The position numbers and the translations under genes are program-made. The notes below the pieces were generated by a model. It made no database searches. It saw nothing but the letters and a program-made list of their open reading frames with translations, and was not told the DNA's origin. A stretch of DNA of 64,000 nt from Isoetes taiwanensis (Eukaryota > Streptophyta > Lycopodiopsida > Isoetales > Isoetaceae): assembly GCA_021234155.1 (NCBI GenBank), contig JAJEKV010000019.1, positions 1,759,200 to 1,823,199 of the forward strand, written 5' to 3'. Below, one piece after another: positions 33,390-43,774 of the stretch. Numbering within the stretch: position 1 is the first letter of the stretch; each line of letters opens with the position of its first letter.

Positions 33390-33662
33390 TTTATGGAAAC
33401 CTCCCCAGTTTTCCAAAGAAACCTCCCCTATTTTATTAATTGGAAACCTCCCCAAGTCGTACACAGAAAATTGGGAGGTTTCCACGGAAACTTGGGAGCC
33501 CTATCTTCTAAAGTGGAAGCCTCCCGAGTCTCCCGAGTCTCCCGAGTACGAAGAAAATTGGAGAGGTTTCTGTGGAAGATTGGGGAGGTTTCCAGGAAAG
33601 GTGGAGAGGTTTCCATGGAAAGTTAGGGGCTTTCCAAGGAAAGTTGGGGAGGTTTCCACTGG
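33390..33662. repeat. CCTCCCC foldback cluster 2 (~270 bp)
   Basis: The left part (33393-33465) has three GGAAACCTCCCC words; the right part (33471-33660) has about six GGGGAGGTTTCC-like words spaced about 20-30 bp, plus three tandem CTCCCGAGT units in the middle. All left copies are in one orientation and all right copies in the other, so the block is one imperfect giant hairpin built from a short repeated word. Confidence 0.85.
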
Positions 33663-33719
33663 AGTCCAACCCAAATGGCGCCAATAAAACCATCGGTTTG
33701 AATGGGTTGCCTGCACGCA

Positions 33720-34930
33720 CTTCTATTAAAAGTCTTTAAGTTCACAACAGACATCGTTGGGTGAGAATACGGTAAATTTTTGAAATAAAATTTCTACTTT
33801 CTCTGCACTTTAGAAGTGCCGGCCTTCTGTCAATCTTGCTTAAACTCCCATATTTCCATCGTCAATTTATATCAGAAGTACAATATCATTTCCAAAATGC
33901 CACATCAAACATTGTTACCTGCTTGTGCATTAAAATCATTTACAAATACATACACCTCCTTGCTTTTACTCTATTTTGCCGTTCCGTTAGATTCCTTTTC
34001 AACAATATGTATGTTTGATCTTTACAGGAAATAGCACTACAAATCACAAATCAAACCTTCAATATATTACTTGCACATTTAAATAACAACGGTGAAAGTT
34101 ACCAGTTTCTCGTGTTTCTCTTCCACTTTCAGATTTCTTGCAAAAAGTTTGTTAACAATATATTTGAGATCCCATGTATAAATTGTTTCAATGAACAATA
34201 ACGAAGTTCCAACACATCTTGTTCCAATTGCTTCTGTTCCCATCAAATAAAAAATTAGTTGCTTTCAGGTCAATTGCAGAAAAGACAATATAGAAGTGAT
34301 GCATCTCAAGGTAAAGATAGTAATGACATCGGGTAATACGTATTCATATATTTTATATAGTCGAAACTTGCACAATTTAGGTTCCTTTTGTGAAATAGTA
34401 TGCTAATTGTTGTCATATATATTTTGATCAATATCCACAGGCCTGTCGTCTCAATTCTACGCATCTAGTCTAATATTTGTCCTTGGAACTGAAAGCTTAT
34501 ATTGAACATGCACAACAAGAGCAAGAAAGGTCATACTGATGGCCAAGATATTAGAAAACATGAAAAGGACGAGAATGGCGTGCTATGCTAACTTGAATTT
34601 GAGAAGCAAAAATGAGCTTTACATCCAAAACATTCTACAAAATGAGCAAGACGTACTAATCAGAAGAGCAATTCAAGTACAACTAAAATGAGCTATCCAT
34701 GAACAAGAAAAGCAGTTGGCCAGAAACGAAGGAAAACCTAAGAGCCACATAAAGGAAGAAAAAAGAAATACGCTTGAGAGAAGAAAATGACCCTCATTTT
34801 GATGTTAATTTTGCAAGGTGCAAGAAGATTAGAGGCACGAAGATGAGACAAAAAGAAAAGGTGCAAGATACTTGAATAAGATACTTTGATGCCGGGTTTT
34901 GCTAGTAGCGAAATAATCGTGCTAGTTGTG
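33720..34930. other. No clear gene; isolated coding-like pieces
   Basis: A minus-strand piece at about 34270-34095 reads EQKQLEQDVLELRYCSLKQF and, in another frame, FARNLKVEEKHEKLV. A plus-strand piece at about 34590-34790 is Lys/Glu/Gln-rich. They look like coiled-coil debris but do not connect into a gene. Confidence 0.3.
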
Positions 34931-34938
34931 CCTTTCTT

Positions 34939-35522
34939 TAGTTAGTAATGCGGTATATGTCTCTAAGAAGTTTTCATCTCCCTTTCTGAAGTGTATTGTT
35001 CATAGCCATTGATCTTAAGTCATCAGACAAAGCTTCAAAAAGAATTTTCAAGGCATCTTGCCGTAGAATAAGGATCATCGTCAGTTCATAGATTTCATCC
35101 ATCTGGGAGCTATGTGTCCATTCTCTCCTTTTCTCTCCATTGTGATGCACCACATGAGAGTGGGCAATGTGTCCATTCACTCCTTTTCTCTCCATTGGGA
35201 TGCACCACATGCGAGTGGGCAAATAGGACATCATTTGCTACGAGATTATCATGTTGGTTAGCTCTTTCTGACGAGAGAACAAGATTTACGCTTGTGTACA
35301 AATCCTCCGTTCCTATTATGTGCTATGATATTATCATGTTGCTTGGCTTTTTCTAATGAGAGAACATAAGTTATGCGCTATGATATTATCATGTTGCTTG
35401 GCTTTTTCTAATGAGACAACATAAGTTATGCACCTCAAGCCTTGGAAAAAAAAAAACTTATACCCCTGCTGATGTGGCAGGGGTAATTTTAAGGTGAAGA
35501 AAGCCATGTAGGGAAAAATTTG
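34939..35522 (-). repeat. Left copy of a ~0.58-kb inverted repeat
   Basis: Its reverse complement matches 46970-47525. Shared blocks include the A(11) run at 35446 with TATACCCCTGCTGATGTGGC, CTTGGCTTTTTCTAATGAGA (twice here), TGCACCACATGAGAGTGGGC (twice) and GCATCTTGCCGTAGAATAAG. It contains internal tandem duplications of both a ~65-bp and a ~55-bp unit. No coding capacity is recognised. Confidence 0.9.
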
Positions 35523-35600
35523 CCACCTGGTGGTTCCCAGGTAGGAATCCACAGGTTGCATGCGGATTCCCACCCTGGAACTGTCAGGTGACAAAATTTC
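35515..35600. repeat. Imperfect ~35-bp-arm hairpin at the inner edge of the inverted repeat
   Basis: TTTGCCACCTG...GGTAGGAATCC on the left pairs with GGATTCCCACC...CAGGTGACAAA on the right, with a short central loop around TTGCATGC. It looks like the terminus of a foldback or MITE-type insertion. Confidence 0.7.
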
Positions 35601-35814
35601 GTACATAATTTAACTGAAATAACCCCTTTGCGTGAATCCCAAGGGTCGAAATTAGGGGGGCTCTCCTCACAATTTTCGATTAAAGTTAGAAATATTCGAT
35701 TTGATATCGGTCAAAATTTTATAAAATTAGTGTAAAATCTGGCAAATTAGGGGTGTTTTTCTCAAAAATCCGATTAGTATAGATAAACGGCGGCATTTTT
35801 TGACCCCGAATGTT

Positions 35815-36015
35815 CGATTTTAGTTTTTGACGGGTGGTCCACTGGTGCTAATGTAAATTTGTTTTTGACTCGTTTTTTGTTTTTGACGGGTGGTGCTAAA
35901 TTTAGCCTAATGTAATTTGACATGTTCCGGTAAATACTTATGCTAAAGATCGGTTTTCTTAAACCCTGTTCACGGTAAATACTTATGCTAAAGATCGGTT
36001 TTCTTAAACCCTATA
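35815..36015. repeat. Two short tandem duplications upstream of ALMT
   Basis: A 45-bp unit beginning CGGTAAATACTTATGC and ending in TTTCTTAAACCCT is duplicated almost perfectly at 35928-35972 and 35973-36014. Just before it, TTTTTGACGGGTGGT occurs twice at about 35823 and 35881. The duplications lie 350-550 bp upstream of the ALMT start and contain AAACCCT (telo-box-like) words, so they may lie in its promoter or 5' leader. Confidence 0.85.
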
Positions 36016-36036
36016 ACCTACTCCCGAGGTTTAGCT

Positions 36037-36364
36037 ATGGAAGCCAGCTCCTGTTTTGCAGAGTATATCAGGCCGCGTGCCCAGCCACAATATGATATTC
36101 AGGCTTTTCTAGGCATCTCTACCTTTTCGCACTGTTTGCTATTTCTTCTGCATAGATTCGGCCCATGTTCATTCTGTTTCGAAGTATTTTCTTTTAGCCT
36201 AGCATTTCACCTGCATTCAAATGATCCTTCATATGATCCGCTTCTTTTGCTTCTAAATACGGCACTGATCAAGACGCTGCGGCTTTCACCTGAGCTTCGG
36301 CCATTTTGTGCACATCATCTTTCTCTTTGGCCTATTTTTGCAAGCCTGAGTACCAAGATCGGCT
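36037..36364 (+). promoter_or_regulatory. Probable 5' leader/promoter-proximal region of ALMT with upstream frame
   Basis: A 121-codon ATG frame (36037-36402) overlaps the ALMT start in a different frame. Its product has no domain, so I treat it as leader sequence or an upstream ORF that could dampen ALMT translation. TATA-like and transcription-start positions cannot be fixed from sequence. Confidence 0.3.
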
Positions 36365-38385
36365 ATGGCGACAGTGGAGGTGAAGGTCGTGCCAACTTAT
36401 AGCGGGAAAAAAGAAGGATCAGAAGAAACGGTGGCTATTGGGGCAGATTCAAAAGCAGAGAATAAAGCAAAGGGGTTTTTGGGAAGCTTAAATGATGCAT
36501 TATTTGTAGCTCCGGCAAAATGTGTATGGCAAACCGGAAAGGCCGATCCGAGACGCATAATCCATGCTCTAAAAGTAGGGCTAGCCCTCTCTTTAAGCTC
36601 CATTATAATGCTTATTGAGTTCCCAAGAACAAGCGTAACAGAGAATGCAGTCTGGGCTCTTATGACTGTAGTGGTCGTCTTCGAATTCTATGTTGGTAAG
36701 GAATCAATATCCTAATCTCTGTTTCTTTCCAGTTTAGCAATGTATTTTCAAGTTTTTCTTCCACTTTCTAGTTCTAAGAAGCTGGGTCCCTTTACTTAGT
36801 AACACCTTGCTTTCTATGTTCTTCTAGAGCAAATAAGAAGTTACATTTCTTTTTGCAGGAGCAACTCTGAGCAAGGGGCTAAACAGAGGACTTGGAACAT
36901 TCATAGCCGGAGTTGCTGCATTAGGGGTGTCACATTTGGCCGTTTTGGCAGGATTTACTGCGGAAAGGATAATAATCTGTCTCACTGTCTTCTTTGCAGG
37001 TAATCTATTGTTATTAAGTTAGATAGAAGTAGCTTCCTGCTAATAAGATTGATGTACTGCAAAACAGGAGCAGCGGCAACGTTTGCCAGATTTTTACCAA
37101 AGATTAAGGCAAAGTATGAATACGGGGTGGTGATTTTCCTCCTTACATTCAGCTTTATTCTTGTATCCAGCCATCGAAATCATGATTCTATCAACACCGC
37201 CTTAACCAGGCTGCTCACAATCCTAATTGGATGTGGCATATGTGTAGTAGTCTGCTTATTCGTCTATCCAATTTGGGCTGGGGAGGATCTGCACCACAAA
37301 ATTGCTGAGAATCTAGACAATCTATCCAAATCACTGCAAGGTAAATTTAGTACTCCAAATAATAGTTAGTTTCTGTGTGACTTGCTAGTTTCTAACAGGG
37401 TTTTCCAATCTTGAAGATTGTGTAACTGCATATTTGGATGGATCAGCATCTCCCACTTCATTGATCAAAAAAGCTGGAGACGTCCTCGATGATCCCATGT
37501 ACAAAGATTATCAGTCTCTAATAAAGTCAAGCCAAACAGAGGATTCTTTGGTATACATGCAAACCAGATTGGATTGAATGTAGGTATTGGATATGTTTTC
37601 TTTGCCAATGATGGAGTATTTTCTGGATTTATCAGGCTGGATTTGCAAGATGGGAGCTCCCACATGGAAATTTTAGGAAATTTAAGTATCCATGGAAGGA
37701 ATATGTTAAACTGGGTACTGCAATCCGACATTGTGCGTATACCTCCATGGCCATGCTTGGATGCCTATGGACAGAAGCTCAAGTAGGAGATAGACTTAGA
37801 GCCCTTTCTGCATTTGTGATATAATACTAAACATGAGTTGTCTGGTGATTTTAGGCATCCCCTGAACTTCGGCAGCATTTTAGGGAGAACATAGAAAATG
37901 TCTGTTTGGAAGCCAAAAATATTCTTAAAGAACTGGCACAAAGCATCAGAAATTTTGAAAAGCCAAGGCCAGCTGATACTTTGATGCAGCAGTTGAACGC
38001 TGCAGAAGAGGCTCTGCAGCTAAGCATAGACAAAAGCTCACATGTATTTGTGCAAGGAGACATAGCTGTATATCCAAGCTATTCAAGGATGAATTCTATG
38101 GAAGAAGACAAGGACTTTGAGGAGTATGGCAGAAATGTAAGCATCCGAAGATCGGGCACCATGAAATCCCAAAGGTTTATTGAAAGTTCTAGTGCATTCT
38201 CCTTGGCTACATTCGTGTCTCTTTTGATAGAATTTGCAGCTAGGCTGGAAAACTTGGTCCAATCAGTTGAAGAACTTTGTGTGGCTGCTAAGTTCAGGTC
38301 TCATACCATTCATTCTCAAGAGAAGCATTCTAGTTCTTCTAGGAGGCCTCAGCCTGATCATCCTGACAACATTCTTGTGGATTAG
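36365..38385 (+). CDS. ALMT: Aluminium-activated malate transporter (ALMT), six exons, intact
   Basis: ALMT proteins are plant membrane anion channels for malate and related ions, at the plasma membrane or tonoplast. Exons by GT-AG rule: 36365-36695, 36859-36999, 37068-37340, 37399-37550, 37636-37782, 37855-38385. They total 1575 nt, a 524-residue protein, typical for the family, and six exons is a usual ALMT structure. Residues ~60-220 hold about six hydrophobic membrane segments (including ALSLSSIIMLIEF, VWALMTVVVVFEFYVG, GVVIFLLTFSFILVSSHRNH). FARWELPHGNFRKFKYPWKE at ~302-321 is the family's WEP.HGRF.F.HPWK.Y signature, here with Leu for Pro after WE. A long cytosolic C-terminal half follows, ending in a Ser/Pro-rich tail. 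There are no internal stops. The start at 36365 is the first Met in frame with a conserved exon 1. The ligand and membrane cannot be told from sequence. Confidence 0.93.
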
Positions 38386-38500
38386 CTTCAACATTTCCTT
38401 GAAGCACCATGTATATAAATTACACTGCGTGTGTATGAATGCTAATCTTTTTGGCCTTATATAAATCAATTTTTTTGGCACAGTAAAACAATTTTTTTTT
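38386..38500 (+). terminator. ALMT 3' untranslated region, AT-rich polyadenylation region
   Basis: After the TAG the sequence contains ATATAAAT (38412) and TATATAAATCAATTTTTTT (38458), which are suitable as plant polyadenylation far/near upstream signals. The true cleavage site needs transcript data. Confidence 0.35.
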
Positions 38501-39199
38501 CTCTAGCTTGAAATCTATGGTCTGCACACTAGTACAAAAATAGGCAGAGCTGTCAGCTGATTCTGATTGTGTATTGCACAATATCTGGGTCTGAGCCGTT
38601 TATCCTTGGTCTGCATATCCTTGGTCTGCAGATTTACACAAAGGTTCCCCGGAATTTCCTGCTGAATCTAGCCCAATCTACCAGCTACATACTGGCACTC
38701 CATTCCTACCGGAAAAAAGGCTAGAAAAATCACTATTTGTAAGTTGTAATGTGAATTTCAGATTCGCACAACGGGTTCCCCTGAATTTCGCGAACCAAGC
38801 GTTTATCTGGCATCGTTTTGTTTTGCAATTTCGATTGTACTGAGTATTGGCATGATATTGTTGTTCTTTAGTGATACTAGAAATTTATTGCCGGGGCGCC
38901 AACATTTCTTTAGTTCTAACCTTGTGGATTTGGACTTACCATATGTTTTGGGTCTTGCTTAATAAGTAATGTGTGACAGTGGAGTTGAATGAATTGAATG
39001 TAGAGGGTATGAACTTGTGTCATTGCATTGAGTTCTCGTGCTCCTAAGATAGACGGATGTTATAAGTGATCTCAATGCATAACAATCTGCAAGAAACAAT
39101 TCAACCTACCAGATCATTCAGAAAATTCCACCAGATAGTTTTTCATGTGGCATAATCTGAGCTATCATTTGGAGTGAATCGCCCATCATTGTAGATAAG
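38500..39199. other. No gene; diverged ~130-bp direct repeat
   Basis: CAGATTTACACAAAGGTTCC...GGAATTTCCTG (about 38628) recurs as CAGATTCGCACAACGGGTTC...GAATTTCGCG (about 38759). Nothing coding is seen up to the L1 insertion. Confidence 0.45.
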
Positions 39200-39213
39200 A
39201 GTGGAGTTTGCCC
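39200..39213. repeat. Left target-site duplication of the L1 insertion
   Basis: GAGTGGAGTTTGCC, 14 bp, identical to 43161-43174 immediately after the poly-A tail of the L1. It abuts the truncated 5' end of the reverse transcriptase. Confidence 0.9.
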
Positions 39214-39214
39214 C

Positions 39215-39595
39215 TTGGCTCCATTGCTTTTTACAATAGTGGCAGAGGTGCTTTCACAATTATTTTCTAGTGCTGCTGAGGAGGATGTGATCAGGGGTCT
39301 TCCTATGGAAAATGGTTCTCAAGAAATTATTAATCACTATGCAGATGATACCTTTCTATTTTTGAAAGCAGACGCTGATAATCTCCAAAATACAAAGCTT
39401 CTGCTTGACACATTTTCCTTAGCCTCTGGAGTTTTGGTCGGTTGGCAAAAGTGTTCTGCTTTGTGGACTCTAGATGATGAAGTCCCACCATGTGTTCTTG
39501 CTTACCCACGGAAGGTGTTGCCTCATGGAAAGGCAACCAAGCTTCTTGGTATCCGGTGGGTATTCATGTTTCAACCGATGCTTGGGATGTTATAA
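39215..39595 (+). pseudogene. L1 reverse transcriptase fragment with intact YADD box
   Basis: A 126-codon open frame starts at MAPLLFTIVAEVLSQLF. Its YADD motif is at about residues 42-45 (HYADDTFLFLKA), followed by LLDTFSLASGVLVGWQKCSA and the LGIRW motif after KATKLL. These are the palm motifs B to E of plant L1 reverse transcriptases. It lacks the fingers and motif A, lost by 5' truncation, so it cannot act alone. Confidence 0.88.
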
Positions 39596-40849
39596 TCGAG
39601 GGGTTTGCGAAGGCACCTTTTTGGCGGGATCTGACTAAGCACTCTATGCTGGAAGGGTAGCAGTTGCTAAGCATGTCTTAAGCAACACACATGTCTATAT
39701 GGCTTACGCCATTCTTGCTTCCCACTCAAAGTTTCGAGGAGATTGTGGGTGTTGTTAGAAACTTTATCCGGGGTGGAAATGAAGCGAGGCAAAGTGGTGA
39801 AAGTTGCATGGTCTAAGTGTATAAAACCTAAGTCCTATTTGGAGGTTTGGGCATGAATGATTTCCATTTGCGGAGTAAGGTTATGATCTCAAAATTCATT
39901 TGGCGGCTTCTCGTGAGGTAAGGATGATTCTCCGGGTTACGGCTTATTGCGCAGGGCTCTTACCTCTTGTATCCCTTTTGGTAAAGGCACACTCAAACCT
40001 GTTCTTCCATGGAGTTTATTTTATGAGTTGCGGCCTTATCAATATGTAGCATAATAACAGGGGGTTACTTTTGTATTTTTGCACGCTTTTCACTAAGGTT
40101 TTGCTATGATTTTGTGGTGTATTTCAATTGATGTACTAATCGTACATCTAGAGCGCCGCATACACGAGATAGTGATTTTCATGTTTTTCTTTCAATGGTG
40201 GGCACCATGCTTTTTTTTAAAGCGGTGGTATATTAGTGGTCTACATGGCATGCAGGCAATTTTAGGGTTAGAAATTTCTTTATCAAACTCTGGATGTGGC
40301 TTCAAGGGCTAATTTGGGCAAACATAGATAGGGCACGGGCGTGCTCCGTGTTTCATTATGTTAAAAAATGGAGGCGTGCATAACCCTAGGCCGGGAAGCC
40401 GATTGATCTTGTTTGAATGGGACTGTGAGCGTTGAATCCGGTGATCTTATTTCAAAGGGATCACAAGGTGAGTCCGGGATTCATTTGGTGCATAAAATTT
40501 TGCCATTGCGGAGTTGAAGAGGCCTTGTAGAGGCCGAGTAGGAGTTGGATGAAGATGGGTAATCTGGAGTTCGATTCTTTGAAGCTTGACCGGTCAGGGA
40601 TAGGTTGCATCAGTTCCACGCATTTCTTGGTTTCATGTAGCTTGATTCGGGCCCGGCTTCTCTTCATTATCTTGAGGGTTTTAGCATCCGAACAAGGGGA
40701 TTCATAGAGTTTTTGAGCGACACAATCATTTGCTAATATTTTCTCATCTATGCTTTTTCTCATATTTGGTCGCAATGAGACATATAGGATATTTGTGGAT
40801 CCGGCATAAGTAGAGCATAGTATACAGACGAATCAGACTGGATATTAGA

Positions 40850-42230
40850 GTAGATCCGGACAACTTATTTTTGGGTTTTTTGTAACACTATCATGCATGT
40901 AATCTTTGTCTCGCATGCCGCATCGTAGGAATCCAACCGCATGTGATCGTAGTAGGCTACGGATGTCCGGATGGCGTCTATGGAAAGTCCAAGAAAAATG
41001 GGCCACAAACTTGAGGTAATTCAATCCACGCCTTCCCGGTCAGAGTGATTCTTGTATTGTGTTAGATACTTTTCTTAAGCATCAACCCGTCTGCGCATCG
41101 ACTTAGCGGGACTTGAATATTTTGCCTGCCACAGGAATGTTTTTGATGGAGATGTGTTACTGGTTTCTTTTAAGAGAATAAAACCACTCGAAGAAGAATA
41201 TGATGTGGTCATTTTTCCCAGCAATGCACACATGGACAGAACCAATATTTGAGTGGCCAGAGACACATATAAAACCAATACTCGGAGTGACAGAGTTGGG
41301 CTGAGAACTCTTTTGCTTCCCTTTCCTATTATATCTTCGTGCTTTACTTGGAATGCTCAACTCAACACATCCATCAGGTTCTGGGCAACGGCTGCAGCCA
41401 ATATGACTTATGATTTGCCTAAATGGTTTAGGAAGATGGGCATTTGAGATAGAAACAAGCATGGATACAAAGTGGAATGATGGTAATCGAACTTCGGTTC
41501 CAAAAATGCGAGAGAAATTTGTCACATCTCTTCTTTGTTCATATGTCCATGAGATGTTATCTATGGAATGATGCAAAAACTTGCTATGTATCTAGTGGTT
41601 ATTGTTGGTGAAAATTGCAAAATATCATAGCAATAGGTGCTATGAAAAATATAGAAATTTATCCAAACCTTCTGTGGTTATAGCAATCTACTCCTCTATG
41701 AACTTCGTTGCCAATATATAAGGTATATTTTTTGCGAGCCTTGAAAGATATACCATCCATCATTAGAATCCCCTACACCATCCTTAAGGCCCCCAAGGGG
41801 CCAAAATTTTAGTTAACACAAACCATTAATACAATTAATAACATTATTAACACAAACCATTGCATTTGACACATTTAAATTAAAATCCCCCTTAAACCCC
41901 CTTTGGTTTGGGTGCATATTCACACGGGGGGTTACGTAGGGCAGCGAGAGCCTCAAAAAATTTACAATACATGTACAAAATTAACACCATTAAGTACATT
42001 CTCTCAAATCTTATAGTATTTTGCAAACCTTAATATACAGTATACAAAAACTTGTACATACATACCCCACAAACGAGGATCGCTATGTACAGTCCAGATC
42101 TTGGAATAAAGGGCACACAGTCAAAACTTTATTTCACATCAGTCCAACTGCTTGTGTACAGTTGACTGCACCTTGTTGGTGGATCCCTCTGGTAGACAAT
42201 CAACCTCTTTGCTTTAGAGTGCACCCATTG
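40850..42230. other. Non-L1-like stretch inside the L1, possible nested insertion
   Basis: Between the last L1-like plus-strand pieces (up to about 40830) and the zf-RVT-like region (from about 42240) there is ~1.4 kb of sequence without L1 similarity that I can see. Its longest frame is minus-strand (41576-41157, 139 codons) with no motif. No target duplication was found at its limits. Confidence 0.35.
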
Positions 42231-42239
42231 ACTCAAAGG

Positions 42240-43054
42240 CGTTGAAAAAGTCTTTGGAATCTTAACTATTGCGGCATGGTATGACTTCGAACCCGATTCT
42301 AAGCGACATGGGAGGCTTTTTGATTAAAGTTTCTATTGGGGCGATGGGATAGAGTTCTTTGGCAAAAAGTTGCTCGATTTTCTGACCTATTCCGCCACAC
42401 CAAGAAGATATTTTGGTATGGGTTTGTCATGAAGAAATTAAGGAGTGCAAACTTGTGAACTCTATGTATCGGTTGTTGCTTGATATCGATATTCTTCCTC
42501 AGATCTAATAAGTGGTCTCTTCAACTTCCTCCTCTTCAATGGCGAAGGTGTGGTCTTGGGCATGGGACAAGCTACTTCATCCTAAAGTGGCAGTTCTTTG
42601 GTGGCGAGATTCTTCATAGGTGTCTAGCGGGTTAATGTGCTTGTCCATAAGTTTAACCCTAGAATATCAAATCGGTGTCGGTATGCAAGCATGGATCGGA
42701 GACCATTGAGCATCGCTTTTTTCATGTGTGAACACCTTAGGCGGTATGGGACTGGTTGTTTTCCCTTTTTCGGGTTTCACTAACAAGTCAACAAGCGCTT
42801 TTGGCAATTTACCCAAGTACACAGACCTTGAGGAGTTACAAGGCCAGGCTTTTCATCTAGCAGCAGGATGGTTGCTTTGGACTATCTGGAAAAGACGAAG
42901 ATTGGTAATCTTCAAAGGTCTGGATGTGGTAGATAATCGCGTTCTCCAAGAAGCTCAAGGTTACATTGTAAAGTCGTATCATTGTTCTTCACTTGCCCCT
43001 CGCAAGAGGCGATTGATTTTTGAGGAGTATTTGGATGTGCACTCTTATGCTTAG
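42240..43054 (+). pseudogene. L1 zf-RVT / C-terminal region
   Basis: Broken frames give SDLFRHTKKIFWYGF, then WSWAWDKLLHPKVAVLWW, ILHRCLAG and SETIEHRFF, the order of the plant L1 zf-RVT domain (W..+W....P.+..F.WR..H..L......). The final 108-codon frame (42728-43054) includes HLAAGWLLWTIWKRRRLVIF, matching the RNase-H-adjacent WTIWK.RN...F motif. Confidence 0.75.
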
Positions 43055-43160
43055 GCAGGTCTCCGCTTATCCACTGAGATTTTATTCCTGTCTCTGCATT
43101 TATACTTGTATTTGACTCTTTGATTGAATAAAGTCTGACGTCCTTCAACAAAAAAAAAAG

Positions 43161-43174
43161 GAGTGGAGTTTGCC
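43161..43174. repeat. Right target-site duplication of the L1 insertion
   Basis: GAGTGGAGTTTGCC follows the A-tail directly and equals 39200-39213. Confidence 0.9.
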
Positions 43175-43770
43175 TTCATTCCTTTGATGGAAGACCAACA
43201 TGCAACTGACTAAAGATGTAGGAACTTTTGTAGATTATAATTATTGTGTACATGTCTTGATTTTATTCATATAGGGAACAATAGACTTGCTCCAAGTATA
43301 TAATGGGGAAGATAACTAAGTTATCTTTTACTTTATAAAAACTATAAAGAACCTCCATTTTGTGCGTAGAATGAATAAAGTAAATTTAGACAACTCATAT
43401 GAAGGAAAAAAAAAAGAGTCAAACTAATTCAAATCCTACATATTTTGAAACTACATTTTTTAAAAGATGAGGTCGCATCCTCAAATATAAGATGTTGTGC
43501 ACACAAAAATTAATCACTCTTTACTTTTGATGAAAGACCAACATGCAAGATCCTAAAGATGTTTGTAGATTATATTATTTATCAATTATTGTATACATAC
43601 TTTTGTTTTGCTCAATTTTGCTCAATATGGGAAGAATGAAATTGTTAAATACATAATGAGGAAGATAGTTAGGTTATCTTTTATCTTATTCTTGTGCATA
43701 TAATCTGGAAAGTAGATTAGAAAACCAGCCGTCAAACTGTTCAAATTTGACATACTTCTGAGATCACATT
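43175..43770. repeat. Pair of diverged ~250-bp direct repeats
   Basis: TTTGATGGAAGACCAACATGC...TTTGTAGATTATAATTATTG...GGGGAAGATAACTAAGTTATC (43181-43330) recurs as TTTTGATGAAAGACCAACAT...TTTGTAGATTATATTATTTA...GAGGAAGATAGTTAGGTTAT (43526-43680). No coding frame. Confidence 0.65.
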
Positions 43771-43774
43771 CCTT

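Larger units (their letters stand above)
39214..43160 (+). mobile_element. 5'-truncated L1-type LINE with poly-A tail and 14-bp TSD
   Basis: The element starts inside the reverse transcriptase at the CPLAPLLF motif, keeps the catalytic box in HYADDTFLFLKADADN (about 39335), and then the thumb/connection region in broken frames (39640-39930, for example HVYMAYAILASHSKF and GGLGMNDFHLRSKVMISKFI). The zf-RVT-type C-terminal domain is at about 42530-43054, ending in a KRRLIFEEYLDVHSYA peptide before the stop. A short 3' UTR ends in A(9-10) at 43150-43159. The 14-bp direct repeats at both ends mark target-primed insertion, with 5' truncation as usual for L1. Frameshifts make it dead. The L1-like region is longer than expected, so sequence around 40.85-42.2 kb may be a nested insertion. 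Confidence 0.9.

Noticed and set aside
33319-33720. Open frames rich in Trp/Pro/Lys (WKPP, GNLPNFPWK) on both strands
   Set aside because: They are translations of the GGAAACCTCCCC foldback repeats.
36037-36402. 121-codon frame overlapping the ALMT start
   Set aside because: Different frame from ALMT, no domain, lies in the leader; kept only as a possible upstream ORF.
37465-38063. Minus-strand frames over ALMT exons
   Set aside because: Antisense shadows of the ALMT coding exons.
39330-39536. Minus-strand 68-codon frame over the L1 reverse transcriptase
   Set aside because: Antisense of the RT frame, which has clear motifs on the plus strand.
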